A model generated the notes under the pieces. The model ran no database searches. It was not told the origin of the DNA and saw only the letters and a list, made by a program, of their open reading frames with translations. Position numbers and translations under genes: made by a program. Shown here piece by piece: positions 7,970-16,217 of a stretch of DNA of 64,000 bases (positions within the stretch are counted from its first letter, which is position 1; each line of letters opens with the position of its first letter). Source of the stretch: an uncultured Collinsella sp. (GTDB taxonomy: Bacteria > Actinomycetota > Coriobacteriia > Coriobacteriales > Coriobacteriaceae); contig CABRNM010000006.1 of assembly GCA_902472315.1 (NCBI GenBank), positions 9,733 through 73,732 on the forward strand. Direction: 5' to 3'.

Positions 7970-10879
7970 ATGAGAGTCGAACTTAAGGATTTCCAAGCCG
8001 GTGCGGTCGCGACCCTGGCGAACAAGTTGCAGTCGATGCGCCGACGCTACGAGCAGGACGGCGAGCTGTCCTCGATATGCCTCGCATCTCCCACGGGGTC
8101 GGGCAAAACGGTCATATGCGCAGCGACGATCGAAGCGCTCTTCTTCGGAGACGACGATCTGAGCCTCATGCCCGACGAGAATGCCGTCGTTCTTTGGCTC
8201 TCGGATTCCCCGAGCCTGAACGAGCAGACGAGCGTGCGTTTCTTAAACGTGGCGGACAAGCTGGCAGACAGCATCCTTGACAGGCGCCACCTGGTCACAA
8301 TTACCAACGACTTCGGAGCCGCGCACGACATTCTCGAGCCGCGCCACGTCTATTTCCTCAGCAAGGACCTACTCAGTAAGAACGGCCTGCTCACCAAGGG
8401 TAGTGAGGCCAACTCCGGCCGCGTGTTCTGGGACATCCTTGACCGCACCATCAGGGACCCGGAGCGTAACCTCTATCTGTTCATAGACGAGGCCCATCGC
8501 GGTCTGGGGGCCAATGCCTCGAGCGAGCGCGGCACCGCGACGATCTACGCCAGCCTCATTGATGGGCTCGACGGCCGTGCAGCGATGCCCATCGTCGTCG
8601 GGGTCTCTGCCACGCCGCAGAGGTTCGAGGCGGCCATGGACCAGCGCGCCGATCGCGTACGTATGCCAAAGGTCGCTGTGACCCCTCGCGAGGTCCAGGA
8701 GTCAGGTCTGCTCAAGGACATCATCGAATTGCGCGTGCCAGAGAAGGACGACCCGGTCGAGCACCAGTACCTCACTATGGCGTGCGAGCGCTATGCCCTG
8801 ACTTGCCGCGAATGGGGCGAGTACTGTGCCCGTGAGGGCGAGAGCCCCGTCAACCCGCTGCTGCTCATCCAAGCGGCGGACAACGTGAGCAACTCGGCCC
8901 TGGCTGAGATGTGCGACCAGATCACGGGCCTGGTCCCCGGCCTTTCCGAGGCGATGTCGTTCGCCAACGTCTTCGGCGAGCATAAGGACATCGCGGCGGG
9001 AAAATACCTTATTCCCTATGTCGAACCCGAGTTCGTTCAGGACACCTCGCGCATTCGCGTGCTCTTCGCCAAGGAGGCTGTCTCCAACGGATGGGACTGC
9101 CCACGAGCGGAGGTCATCTTCTCGCAGCGCAGGCGTTCGGACTCGACCTATATCGCACAGCTCGTGGGACGTATGGTGCGCACTCCACTTGCGCGGCGCA
9201 TCGAATCCGATGATCTTTTGAACTCCGTCGCCTGCTACCTGCCCCAGTTCAATCCCGAGAGCACTCAGGACGTGGTCGACTACCTCATGGGCCGCAAGGA
9301 CGACATGGGCGAGAGCTCCATCGGCAAGCAGAACATCGTTCTCAACCCCGTGACTATCACGGCGGCTGCGCCCAAGTCCGAAGCCGACTACCAACAGGAG
9401 CTCAAGGCGTACGAGGAGAACGAGAAGGCCATCGAGGCGGCGCGGCAGGCACAACCCGGCTACCAGGCGCCGCTTGCCGGCATTGCGATTCAGGAGCCGT
9501 TGGACATGCAGGGAACGCAGCCCTCGCTTGCCTCGACGGTCATGCCCGTCGACGTCCCGGCGCCAGAAGCGGAGCCGGCGCCTCAGCTCGCAACGGGCAA
9601 CTACGTTGCAGCGCCTGCCCCGCAGCAACCTGCGACACCTGAGCCAAGTTCCACACGGACCGAGCCGACCCAGCCCGTCTCGGTCGTAAAACCCGTGCCC
9701 ATGGCAAAGCCCAAGCCGCCCACCAAGCGCGAGCAGTCTTTCACGCACCAGGAGTGGCAGGGCATCCGCACAGCATTCGATTCCATCCCCGTCCAGCGCA
9801 TTCCGAAGAAGGCCAGAAACGAATTCCAGAGCCTGGTTAAGACGGCGACTCTGCTTGTCGAGACCGGCCTCGATGTCAATGCCGCGGCCGACGTGAAAAA
9901 ACAGTTCGTCCAGAAGCTCAAGGGATACATCGTTGCTAGCGAGGACGAGTACCGCGAAGCCAAACACGACGTAGAGGTTGCCGAGACCGTCAAGATCACG
10001 CTCGACAAGCTCAACGAGACCGAGGACCAGGAGCAGGAGGAGGCCCGCACGGACGCCGAGGGCCTCAGAAAGGCTGCCCGCGACGCCGACATGCATTTCA
10101 CTAAGGAGTTTGCGAATGAGTATCGTCGTGCCAACTTCAAGGAGCTTGGGCGGCCCGAGTGCGACCTGCGCCTTGCCGCAGCGGTGCGCACGCAGGCCAT
10201 CGTTGATGCACTCGAGGGCTGGGCGGCTCAATGCCGAAAGGAATACTTCGATAAGGTCGATGGATCTGGCGATTATGACTACCTTAACGACGCGGCAAAG
10301 CAGCGCTACGACGAGCTGGCCCGCGAAACCGAGGGCAAGCGTCTCACAAAGATAGAGTGGCCCACGTCTACCAGCACGTCGGACGACTTCGCTAAATATC
10401 CGTGCCATATCGTGCAGAAAGAGGACGGCCTCTGCCCGCTCGACCTGAACCCAGCGGAAGACTATATCGTTAGGAACGAATTGGCAAAGAATCGCACGGT
10501 TGCCTTCTATCGCAATCCGTCGGGCAGCATGTCTGCCAAGGCGTTTTCGATTCCGTACATGTCTTCGGTGGGACGCAAGGCCCTGCATCCAGACTTCCTC
10601 TTCTTCGTGAAGGATGCAGAGGGCGTCATCAGGCCGTCCATCGTTGACCCTCATGGCGAGTTCCTCGGCGACACGCTAGCGAAGCTTAGGGGCTATGTGA
10701 CCTATCTGCGCGATTATCCCGATGTGTTCAAGCAGGTACTCTTCGTCGGGGATATGGGCGAGGGCGTGTACAAAGTGCTCAACCTCTTGCGATCCGATGT
10801 GCAGGATGCCGTGATGGACTACAACGATGTCGACTGTAAGGCGCTCTTCTACGGCTCCTTCGCAAACGACTATCACTAG
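7970..10879 (+). CDS. Type III restriction enzyme Res (DEAD/DEAH helicase-nuclease)
   Basis: A 969-aa ATP-dependent restriction subunit starting two bases after the mod stop. The SF2 helicase motifs are clear: Walker A SPTGSGKT at about 40-47, the DEAH box FIDEAHRG near 172, and the SAT motif VGVSATPQRF near 214. Residues about 525-590 form a proline-rich linker (PEAEPAPQ, PAPQQPATPEP). The C-terminal nuclease region has HPDFLFF near 873 and then SIVDPHGEFLGD near 893, where a PD-(D/E)xK enzyme would have D/E-x-K, so the catalytic Lys is replaced by His. It needs Mod for target recognition. Confidence 0.88.
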   Translation: MRVELKDFQAGAVATLANKLQSMRRRYEQDGELSSICLASPTGSGKTVICAATIEALFFGDDDLSLMPDENAVVLWLSDSPSLNEQTSVRFLNVADKLADSILDRRHLVTITNDFGAAHDILEPRHVYFLSKDLLSKNGLLTKGSEANSGRVFWDILDRTIRDPERNLYLFIDEAHRGLGANASSERGTATIYASLIDGLDGRAAMPIVVGVSATPQRFEAAMDQRADRVRMPKVAVTPREVQESGLLKDIIELRVPEKDDPVEHQYLTMACERYALTCREWGEYCAREGESPVNPLLLIQAADNVSNSALAEMCDQITGLVPGLSEAMSFANVFGEHKDIAAGKYLIPYVEPEFVQDTSRIRVLFAKEAVSNGWDCPRAEVIFSQRRRSDSTYIAQLVGRMVRTPLARRIESDDLLNSVACYLPQFNPESTQDVVDYLMGRKDDMGESSIGKQNIVLNPVTITAAAPKSEADYQQELKAYEENEKAIEAARQAQPGYQAPLAGIAIQEPLDMQGTQPSLASTVMPVDVPAPEAEPAPQLATGNYVAAPAPQQPATPEPSSTRTEPTQPVSVVKPVPMAKPKPPTKREQSFTHQEWQGIRTAFDSIPVQRIPKKARNEFQSLVKTATLLVETGLDVNAAADVKKQFVQKLKGYIVASEDEYREAKHDVEVAETVKITLDKLNETEDQEQEEARTDAEGLRKAARDADMHFTKEFANEYRRANFKELGRPECDLRLAAAVRTQAIVDALEGWAAQCRKEYFDKVDGSGDYDYLNDAAKQRYDELARETEGKRLTKIEWPTSTSTSDDFAKYPCHIVQKEDGLCPLDLNPAEDYIVRNELAKNRTVAFYRNPSGSMSAKAFSIPYMSSVGRKALHPDFLFFVKDAEGVIRPSIVDPHGEFLGDTLAKLRGYVTYLRDYPDVFKQVLFVGDMGEGVYKVLNLLRSDVQDAVMDYNDVDCKALFYGSFANDYH

Positions 10880-10946
10880 GCTCGTCGGGATCTGCCCGGC
10901 GGGCGCCTCGGATCATGTACCAGAACCGAATTAATAAGGCTCGCTA

Positions 10947-10980
10947 AGGCGGCCGTCCGTTAGGGGCGGTCGCCTCTCTT
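10947..10980 (+). terminator. Probable terminator after res
   Basis: AGGCGGCCG and CGGTCGCCT form a 9-bp stem with one G-T pair around a short loop, about 70 bp after the res stop. A weak T-rich tail (CTCTCTT) follows, so efficiency is uncertain. Confidence 0.5.
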
Positions 10981-11070
10981 CAGTCTTGACCCATGATTTC
11001 CAACGTTTCGGTGGCATTCGCCGGTCGTGATCTCGTATCCGTTACGCGGGTGGCACCTCCGCTACGCCGC

Positions 11071-11148
11071 GTCAAGGGGGCCCATGAGACCCCGCACAAA
11101 CCTCCGCTCCGCTCCGGTTGGCGGGGGTCGTCATGGACCTCCCTTGAC
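11071..11148. repeat. 78-bp imperfect inverted repeat upstream of DUF2958 gene
   Basis: GTCAAGGG at 11071 and CCCTTGAC at 11141-11148 are the ends of a long, partly mismatched inverted repeat. It also pairs CCCATGA with TCATGGA, and CCCGC with GCGGG. It occupies the roughly 290-bp non-coding gap between res and the DUF2958 gene. It could be an origin of transfer, a replication structure or a regulatory RNA; I cannot tell which. Confidence 0.5.
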
Positions 11149-11270
11149 CCGTCTTCGCTCCGGTGCGGCTTTGCAGGGAGCAAAGCCGACGACGACGCAC
11201 GGCGTCGCCATTCGGCTTTGCCCGCAAGGGCGAGATGTTCAGGGCAACGTGCCCGGAAACGGAGGAAGAC

Positions 11271-11570
11271 ATGCGGGAACTGATGACGAGGGAGATTGCG
11301 AAGGGGCTGCCGGGGCTCTACGAGCAGGATGGGGCGGAGGACCCCACGGTCTACGTCCATTACTTCTCGTGCGTGAACGGATGGGACTGGTGGCTGCTCG
11401 AGTTCGACGGCACGGACGAGGCGTTCGGCCTCGTCGAGGGCTACGACGACGAGCTGGGCTATTTCAGTCTCAAGGAGATGGCCGAGCTGAATCGCTCGAT
11501 GGGTTTCGCCGTCGTCGAGCGCGACGAGCGCTTCTCCCCGAAACCGCTCAGCGCCGTCAGGAGGAGGTAA
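11271..11570 (+). CDS. DUF2958 family protein
   Basis: A 99-aa protein with the DUF2958 pattern: VYVHYFSCVNGWDWWLLEFDG, then FGLVEGYDDELGYFSLKEM. DUF2958 proteins are small proteins common on conjugative and mobilisable elements; their function is not known. I chose the ATG at 11271 because GGAGG lies five bases upstream; an ATG at 11235 in the same frame lacks a good site. It is followed five bases later by the next gene. Confidence 0.8.
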   Translation: MRELMTREIAKGLPGLYEQDGAEDPTVYVHYFSCVNGWDWWLLEFDGTDEAFGLVEGYDDELGYFSLKEMAELNRSMGFAVVERDERFSPKPLSAVRRR

Positions 11571-11574
11571 CTCC

Positions 11575-11868
11575 ATGGGGATGTTCGAGTGCAGCGCCGT
11601 AGGTTGCTCGGACGAGGTTCCGGGCGAGGGAAACGGGCTGACGGTCGTCGTTGAGTACGAGACGGACCTCGAGGGAGGGGCGTATGAGGTGGGCGTCGCG
11701 CCGGAAGGGTCGCCCGGGCTCGAGCGTCTCGTCTCAGAGGCGCGCGGCGAGGCCGATGCCCTGGTGGGGGATGAGGGCGGATGGGCCGCCGTCCGCATCG
11801 GGCGCGGCGACGTGGAAAGCATCGACTGCGAGAGCGGCCGGACCGTGTACATCGCCGGAGGGGAGTGA
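11575..11868 (+). CDS. Hypothetical acidic 97-aa protein
   Basis: I do not recognise this protein. It is acidic and glycine-rich, with two early Cys (FECSAVGCSDEV) and no signal peptide or membrane helix. AGGAGG precedes the ATG, and it is almost contiguous with the DUF2958 gene, so the two form an operon. Small acidic proteins on mobile elements are often antirestriction or DNA-mimic proteins; that is a guess from composition only. Confidence 0.65.
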   Translation: MGMFECSAVGCSDEVPGEGNGLTVVVEYETDLEGGAYEVGVAPEGSPGLERLVSEARGEADALVGDEGGWAAVRIGRGDVESIDCESGRTVYIAGGE

Positions 11869-11881
11869 GTTGCATCAACAG

Positions 11882-11912
11882 GGCGTGGGCGCGCCAATGG
11901 CACGCCCACGCC
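11882..11912 (+). terminator. Stem-loop with short T tract
   Basis: GGCGTGGGCG and CGCCCACGCC form a perfect 10-bp stem 14 bp after the preceding stop, followed by GGTTTT. This is a probable terminator of the DUF2958 operon. Confidence 0.7.
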
Positions 11913-12093
11913 GGTTTTCCGGGGATGTCTCGCGCCATCCCCGCACCCCTGCGCGCCAAGGGGCTGCTGCCCCTTGGAACCTTGCTTAAGGAAACTCGAG
12001 GGTGCGTGACGAGTTTTGGGATTTATGCGTTTGCCGTCGATGGGCTCCTGTCCGGCATATACACGCTCTGACCCGGAATCCGGTGGCGGGGGG

Positions 12094-12876
12094 CTATTTC
12101 GTGGCGCCGCAGCCCGAGCACTTGTACCCGGTGGTCACGGTCTCGTCCCATGCCGCACTTACCTGAACCTGTTCGTTGTAAGCATCGGAAACCTTTACCT
12201 GTTCGTCATAAGCAGCCTGCACAGTACGAGTTTCTGAATGCCAGCTTTGACAATTACCGCCACTCAAAGCTGCTGCCTTAAAATGAGCCGCTTCGTTACC
12301 GGTAATGTCCTGTCCGCATTGATTGCAAATATTAGCAGTCTTGGTCACCGCATCGTGGTGAACGGTCTTGTACTGCGCATCGTGATGGACAGTCTTATAC
12401 TGCGCGTCGTGATGGACGGTCTTGGTCTGGGCAACCCACTTGTGCCGATGAGAGACGGCTCCCTGCGCGGAGGAGTTTCCCGATCCTGATCCGCCGGAGT
12501 CCTTACCGCTCTTCCCGGACGACGGGACGTTCGAGCCGTTACTCGTCGTCCTACTCTCGTTCGCAGCGGCTTCCCCAGCCTGGGCGTCTTCGGTCGTCGG
12601 TCCGGAGACTTCGTTCATGTCGCCTCGCGCGACGGAGCTCGTCTCATTGTCTTCTTCGGTTGTTCCCGCGGCTTCTCCCTGCATGGACGCAGCCGAATTG
12701 CCTTCGTCTTTATTTCCCATGGGCATGGCGTGCGGCCAGGCGAGAGCGAGGATTGCGGCGAGCAGGACGGCCGCCGTCGCTATCGCCTTCCTCTTCGACT
12801 TCGCTTGCGTGATGATTGCCGCCACGAGTCGCCTGTTTCCGCATGGTTCGGTGCCCCTGTCGCGCCTACTCTCCAT
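12094..12876 (-). CDS. Membrane-anchored zinc-ribbon protein with KTVHHDA repeats
   Basis: A 260-aa protein. A basic N terminus leads into one membrane helix at about residues 34-50, then an acidic Ser/Gly/Thr-rich linker of about 80 residues. The C-terminal module has three tandem 9-residue units (KTVHHDAQY, KTVHHDAQY, KTVHHDAVT), a CNQCG pair, several conserved-looking His, repeats ending in DEQV/NEQV/DETV, and a final CSGCG. The Cys/His pattern suggests metal binding outside the membrane. It overlaps the upstream lipoprotein gene by 11 bp, so the two are coupled. Function unknown. Confidence 0.75.
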   Translation of the reverse strand: MESRRDRGTEPCGNRRLVAAIITQAKSKRKAIATAAVLLAAILALAWPHAMPMGNKDEGNSAASMQGEAAGTTEEDNETSSVARGDMNEVSGPTTEDAQAGEAAANESRTTSNGSNVPSSGKSGKDSGGSGSGNSSAQGAVSHRHKWVAQTKTVHHDAQYKTVHHDAQYKTVHHDAVTKTANICNQCGQDITGNEAAHFKAAALSGGNCQSWHSETRTVQAAYDEQVKVSDAYNEQVQVSAAWDETVTTGYKCSGCGATK

Positions 12877-13660
12877 TGACGAACACCACCGCGCTCCACT
12901 CGGAGGAAAGGGTTAGCGTGAGGGAGCCCCTGCGGTCGGACAGCTCAAAGTTTGTCGCCTCGCCCCCGACGGTCATCGTCCCCTCGTAGATTAAGGGTCG
13001 CGGCGACGATCCGTCCGAGCTCACCCACTGGGAGGTCACGTCGAGCTCGTATTCGCCGGAATGGTCCGAGGCGAGCCATGAGCTCTCGCGCGGGGCGTCG
13101 GTGTAAGAGCCCTTCCTCTGGTATTCGCCCTTCGTGAATGCGAGCGAGCCGTCGTCGAACGAGAGCGTCTCTGCGACGGTTTGGGTCGAGGGCGGGTTCT
13201 TCACCGACCAGGTGGCACTCTCCAGTGTGTCTCTCACCCTGTCGGGCGTGGCCGCCGTGTATTCGTCGTAGTAGGACTTTGCCGCCGACTCGTCCTCGAA
13301 GTACCTCTCGCCGTAGTCTTCGCACCCCAAGGGCACGTAGCTCCCGTCGTCCTGCCTCACGAGCGTAACGGTGCCTAGCTGCGAGGAGGACAGAACCACA
13401 TCGTCGCCCTCGGCTTCCCAATCGCCGCTGAGCTCCTGGGAGCCGACATAGTGCCAGGTGCTCTCTTCGAACTTGATCGTCGACGCGGATCCGGGCTTGT
13501 TCGCGCACACCTTGCCAAGGGCCACGCTGCCGCAAACCGAGTAGTAGTAGAGGGTCTTGCCGCTGATGCTGCTCTTGCCGCACCCGGCGAGCCCGAGCGA
13601 GCCCATGACGGCGAGGGGTCCCGCTGCGAGAAACGCCCTCCTAGAGATTTCAATGTTCAT
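12866..13660 (-). CDS. Tat-type lipoprotein, function unknown
   Basis: A 264-aa exported protein. The N terminus ISRRAFLAAGPLAVMGSLGLAGCGK has a twin-arginine motif (SRRAFL) and a lipobox (LAGC), predicting Tat export and lipid anchoring at Cys 27. The mature part is Ser/Asp/Tyr-rich, with a C-terminal beta-rich stretch (GSLTLTLSSEWSAVVFVNGE). GGGAGGAAG precedes the ATG. It is the first gene of a two-gene unit with the zinc-ribbon protein and is divergent from an XRE regulator at 13782. Confidence 0.8.
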   Translation of the reverse strand: MNIEISRRAFLAAGPLAVMGSLGLAGCGKSSISGKTLYYYSVCGSVALGKVCANKPGSASTIKFEESTWHYVGSQELSGDWEAEGDDVVLSSSQLGTVTLVRQDDGSYVPLGCEDYGERYFEDESAAKSYYDEYTAATPDRVRDTLESATWSVKNPPSTQTVAETLSFDDGSLAFTKGEYQRKGSYTDAPRESSWLASDHSGEYELDVTSQWVSSDGSSPRPLIYEGTMTVGGEATNFELSDRRGSLTLTLSSEWSAVVFVNGE

Positions 13661-13715
13661 CGTGCTTCCTCCCAGATTGAAATCCTCTGATTCCCGTATT
13701 GTATTTCAAATTGTC

Positions 13716-13740
13716 ACTTATATAGGTGTGACTTATATAG
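13716..13740. promoter_or_regulatory. Tandem ACTTATATAG repeats between divergent genes
   Basis: ACTTATATAG occurs at 13716-13725 and again at 13731-13740, a 15-bp period, in the 121-bp gap between the lipoprotein start (13660) and the XRE gene (13782). The XRE protein is the obvious candidate binder. Confidence 0.55.
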
Positions 13741-13781
13741 AACAGGGCCGAATCATTGACACCGACGGTAAGGAGGTGCCG

Positions 13782-14012
13782 ATGACTCAACTGGGCCCCA
13801 AGATGCGCGTGGGGCTTCGCGTCAAGGAATTGAGGGCCGGGCTCGGCGTGAGCCAAGAGGCCTTCGCATATTCCATCGAGATGTCGCGCACCTATTTCGC
13901 CGAAGTCGAGACCGGCAAGCGCAACGTCTCCATCGAGAATATCGAGCGCATCGCAGGCGGGCTCGGCGTCTCCTTGAGAGAGTTTTTCGATTCAGACCTG
14001 TTCGATGGCTAG
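13782..14012 (+). CDS. XRE-family regulator, 76 aa
   Basis: A single-domain HTH protein: LRVKELRAGLGVSQEAFAYSIEMSRTYFAEVETGKRNVS, then LGVSLREFFDSDLF. The ATG at 13782 has AAGGAGG at ideal distance, which rules out earlier starts. It probably controls itself and the divergent lipoprotein/zinc-ribbon pair through the repeats at 13716-13740. Confidence 0.88.
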   Translation: MTQLGPKMRVGLRVKELRAGLGVSQEAFAYSIEMSRTYFAEVETGKRNVSIENIERIAGGLGVSLREFFDSDLFDG

Positions 14013-14086
14013 CTCGGCTGCCGGCTTCTGGCGTCATTTTTCGGCGCTATGGCTCGAATGCTACGCATCGCTTTGGATTCGGTTTT

Positions 14087-14240
14087 CCGCCACGAAGTGG
14101 CGGTGCAGGATAAGGCTCCACTACGTTTCGCCGAAGGCGAACGGCGCAACTCGGCGAGCCGAGTTCGAATGCGCAGGTCAAAGCCTGAGCGGTGCATCAA
14201 AAGGGCCCGCGCCCGCGCGTAGTGCACGGGTGCGGGCGCG
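14087..14240. repeat. Cluster of four hairpins beside the mobilisation genes
   Basis: CCGCCAC/GTGGCGG (14087-14103, GAA loop), TTCGCC/GGCGAA (14127-14141, GAA loop), AACTCGGC/GCCGAGTT (14148-14165, 2-base loop) and CGCGCCCGC/GCGGGCGCG (14208-14240) lie in series in the 270-bp gap after the coupling-protein gene. They could be an oriT, a single-strand replication origin or a terminator array. Confidence 0.55.
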
Positions 14241-14285
14241 TAGTCTTATGGGACGTTCTTGCTGGTAACGGGCGATTATGGGGGG

Positions 14286-16217
14286 CTAGAACCCCTCGGG
14301 AACGTAGCTGTCGGCCGCTTTCCGCCCCGCCGCTGCGATGTTGTTTACAACGATGCCATTCCATACCCTCGGTATCTCCTTGTTTCGCATTCTGCGAGAA
14401 GCGATGGACCGCTCCATAAGCGTGCGCTCGGCCTCGGGCGATGTCATGCCGAGCATGCCGCCCACAAACGTTTCGGTAACGTCTCGGCTGGGGAAGGCCA
14501 TAGGTACGCCGTCGTGGATCACGAGCGCGCCTGTTTCGCGGCCCGTCCAGCGCTGGATCTCGTCTGGAGTTATGAGGGGCCTGCGCACGAGGCCCTCGCT
14601 TGTTCCCGTCGAGCCAGTGTTCACTCCTTTTGTGCGGCTTGTGGATTGCGCAACCGCCGTGTAGGACCCCATGGACTCGGAGAGCTTGCGGGCGGTTTCG
14701 AGGTTCGAGCACGAGAGTACGACCTTGTCCTTGAGGAGGTCTAGGATGGTCTCGGCTTCTTCGCGGCTGTAGCCGGAGACCGATTGCAATTGAAGTAGCG
14801 ACTGGCAGAACCACAGGACGCGGATCCCCTCTGACCTCATTTCACCGAGGTCCTGGACGATGCGTTCGTTGCGGCCGAGGGAGGCCGCCTCGTCGAGGAG
14901 GAGGACGGTCTCTACGGGACAGCGGCCGGCGTGGGCGCCGGCGCAGGAGCGCAGCGCCGAGAGCGCCTGGGAAACGAACGTCTGCACGAGCCGCTTGTAG
15001 TTTCCGGTCGCTGAGGAGGACGAGACGAAGACCACCGTGGGCTCCTCGCCGATGCCGTCGAGCCCGCACTCGTCGTCGTGCAGCATCCTCGCCACGTTGC
15101 CGTCGATGTATTCGGTCAGGCAATTGCTGAGGGTCGAGACGATGCCCGGGCCGCCTCCGTGCTCGCCGTTGAGGCCTCCGAGAAAGGGGAGTGCGGGGTC
15201 ACCTGAAGGCAGAGATGCCGCCAGGGCGGCGACGCGCTCGAGCGCTCCCTTCTCGCCCGAGGGCGAGATCGCCGCGGCGACGGACATGACGGTCTTTTCC
15301 TCATTGGGGATGGACGGACCCTCGATGAGGGCGAGGGAGATGCCGACGAACAGGTTCCGGGCCCCGTCATAAAAGAACGGCTGTCCCTTCGACGGTGCGG
15401 GCACTATGCAGCGCGCGACTTCCCGCAGCTCGCGGGTGCAGCCGCCGGTTCCCTCCGCATTAAAGGCTTCCTTCGCCCTCTCGAGCGGGTCGAACCGCGC
15501 CGAAGAGGCGGGCGAATCGAACATCACGTCGACGATGCGATGCGTGCCGGCCTTTTCAAACGTCGGCTCGAGAAAGGCGCGGAGCTCCCCTTTGATGTCG
15601 TTGATGATGAGGGAACGGCCTTGCTCGAAGTTAGCCAAGGCTGACAAAATGGCGACGCGCCTGCTCTTGCCCTCTCCGCTTTCGGCGAGGATACAGGCGT
15701 GGACCGAGTCGATGAGCCTGACGCTCCTCCCGATCTCGCCCACGACCAACGTGCCGCCCGAGGGCTTGCCGCCCTCCTTCCACGACTCGCTTCTATGTTT
15801 AAGCTCACCGTGCGCCGAGATGAGCCTCGCGTCGCCGTGGATGGGCGCGCCCGGCGCGCGGCGCCCACCGACCCAGGTCCCGTCGTGGAGCCAGCGCGAC
15901 CAGTCGAAGTGGCTCCAGACGCCTGCTATCGTGGAGATGGCGAGGGTCGCCACGCATCCCACGAGGAAGGCGTCGTCCTGGATCAGCTCCGGCAGGACTT
16001 CGAGCGGGTTTTGGAACATGATATCGGGGAGTTCGGGTGCTGCGGCCGTCCCGAAGCTTGTGAGCGTCGCGGCGATGCCGGTGACCCATGCTTCCAGCCA
16101 GTGCCATGCTGCCGGCAGCAGGACGAGTGCGATCGCGGTCCCAGCGGCCGTACCGGCGGCGACACAGCGCTTGAAATGCGCGCCCTCGTCGACGTTGAAG
16201 CTCTTCTGCTTGCTCAT
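14286..16217 (-). CDS. Type IV coupling protein (VirD4/TraG family)
   Basis: A 643-aa conjugation ATPase that links the relaxosome to a secretion channel. Two hydrophobic segments at about 20-58 and 84-100 form the membrane anchor. ESGEGKS at 179-185 is a variant Walker A, and VLLLDEAASLG near 438-448 is Walker B, followed by the usual FCQSLLQLQ segment. No mating-pair formation genes are visible, so the element is mobilisable rather than self-transmissible unless it borrows a channel. Its start overlaps the relaxase stop by 4 bp. Confidence 0.9.
   Translation of the reverse strand: MSKQKSFNVDEGAHFKRCVAAGTAAGTAIALVLLPAAWHWLEAWVTGIAATLTSFGTAAAPELPDIMFQNPLEVLPELIQDDAFLVGCVATLAISTIAGVWSHFDWSRWLHDGTWVGGRRAPGAPIHGDARLISAHGELKHRSESWKEGGKPSGGTLVVGEIGRSVRLIDSVHACILAESGEGKSRRVAILSALANFEQGRSLIINDIKGELRAFLEPTFEKAGTHRIVDVMFDSPASSARFDPLERAKEAFNAEGTGGCTRELREVARCIVPAPSKGQPFFYDGARNLFVGISLALIEGPSIPNEEKTVMSVAAAISPSGEKGALERVAALAASLPSGDPALPFLGGLNGEHGGGPGIVSTLSNCLTEYIDGNVARMLHDDECGLDGIGEEPTVVFVSSSSATGNYKRLVQTFVSQALSALRSCAGAHAGRCPVETVLLLDEAASLGRNERIVQDLGEMRSEGIRVLWFCQSLLQLQSVSGYSREEAETILDLLKDKVVLSCSNLETARKLSESMGSYTAVAQSTSRTKGVNTGSTGTSEGLVRRPLITPDEIQRWTGRETGALVIHDGVPMAFPSRDVTETFVGGMLGMTSPEAERTLMERSIASRRMRNKEIPRVWNGIVVNNIAAAGRKAADSYVPEGF

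Noticed and set aside
8702..10654. A 650-codon open frame antisense to res
   Set aside because: It is the complement of a clear helicase gene. Long antisense frames are expected from high-GC codon bias, and its translation is Leu/Arg/Val-rich without a family pattern.
12094..12876. Diversity-generating retroelement target in the repeat protein
   Set aside because: No reverse transcriptase or template repeat is present; the KTVHHDA units are simple tandem duplications.
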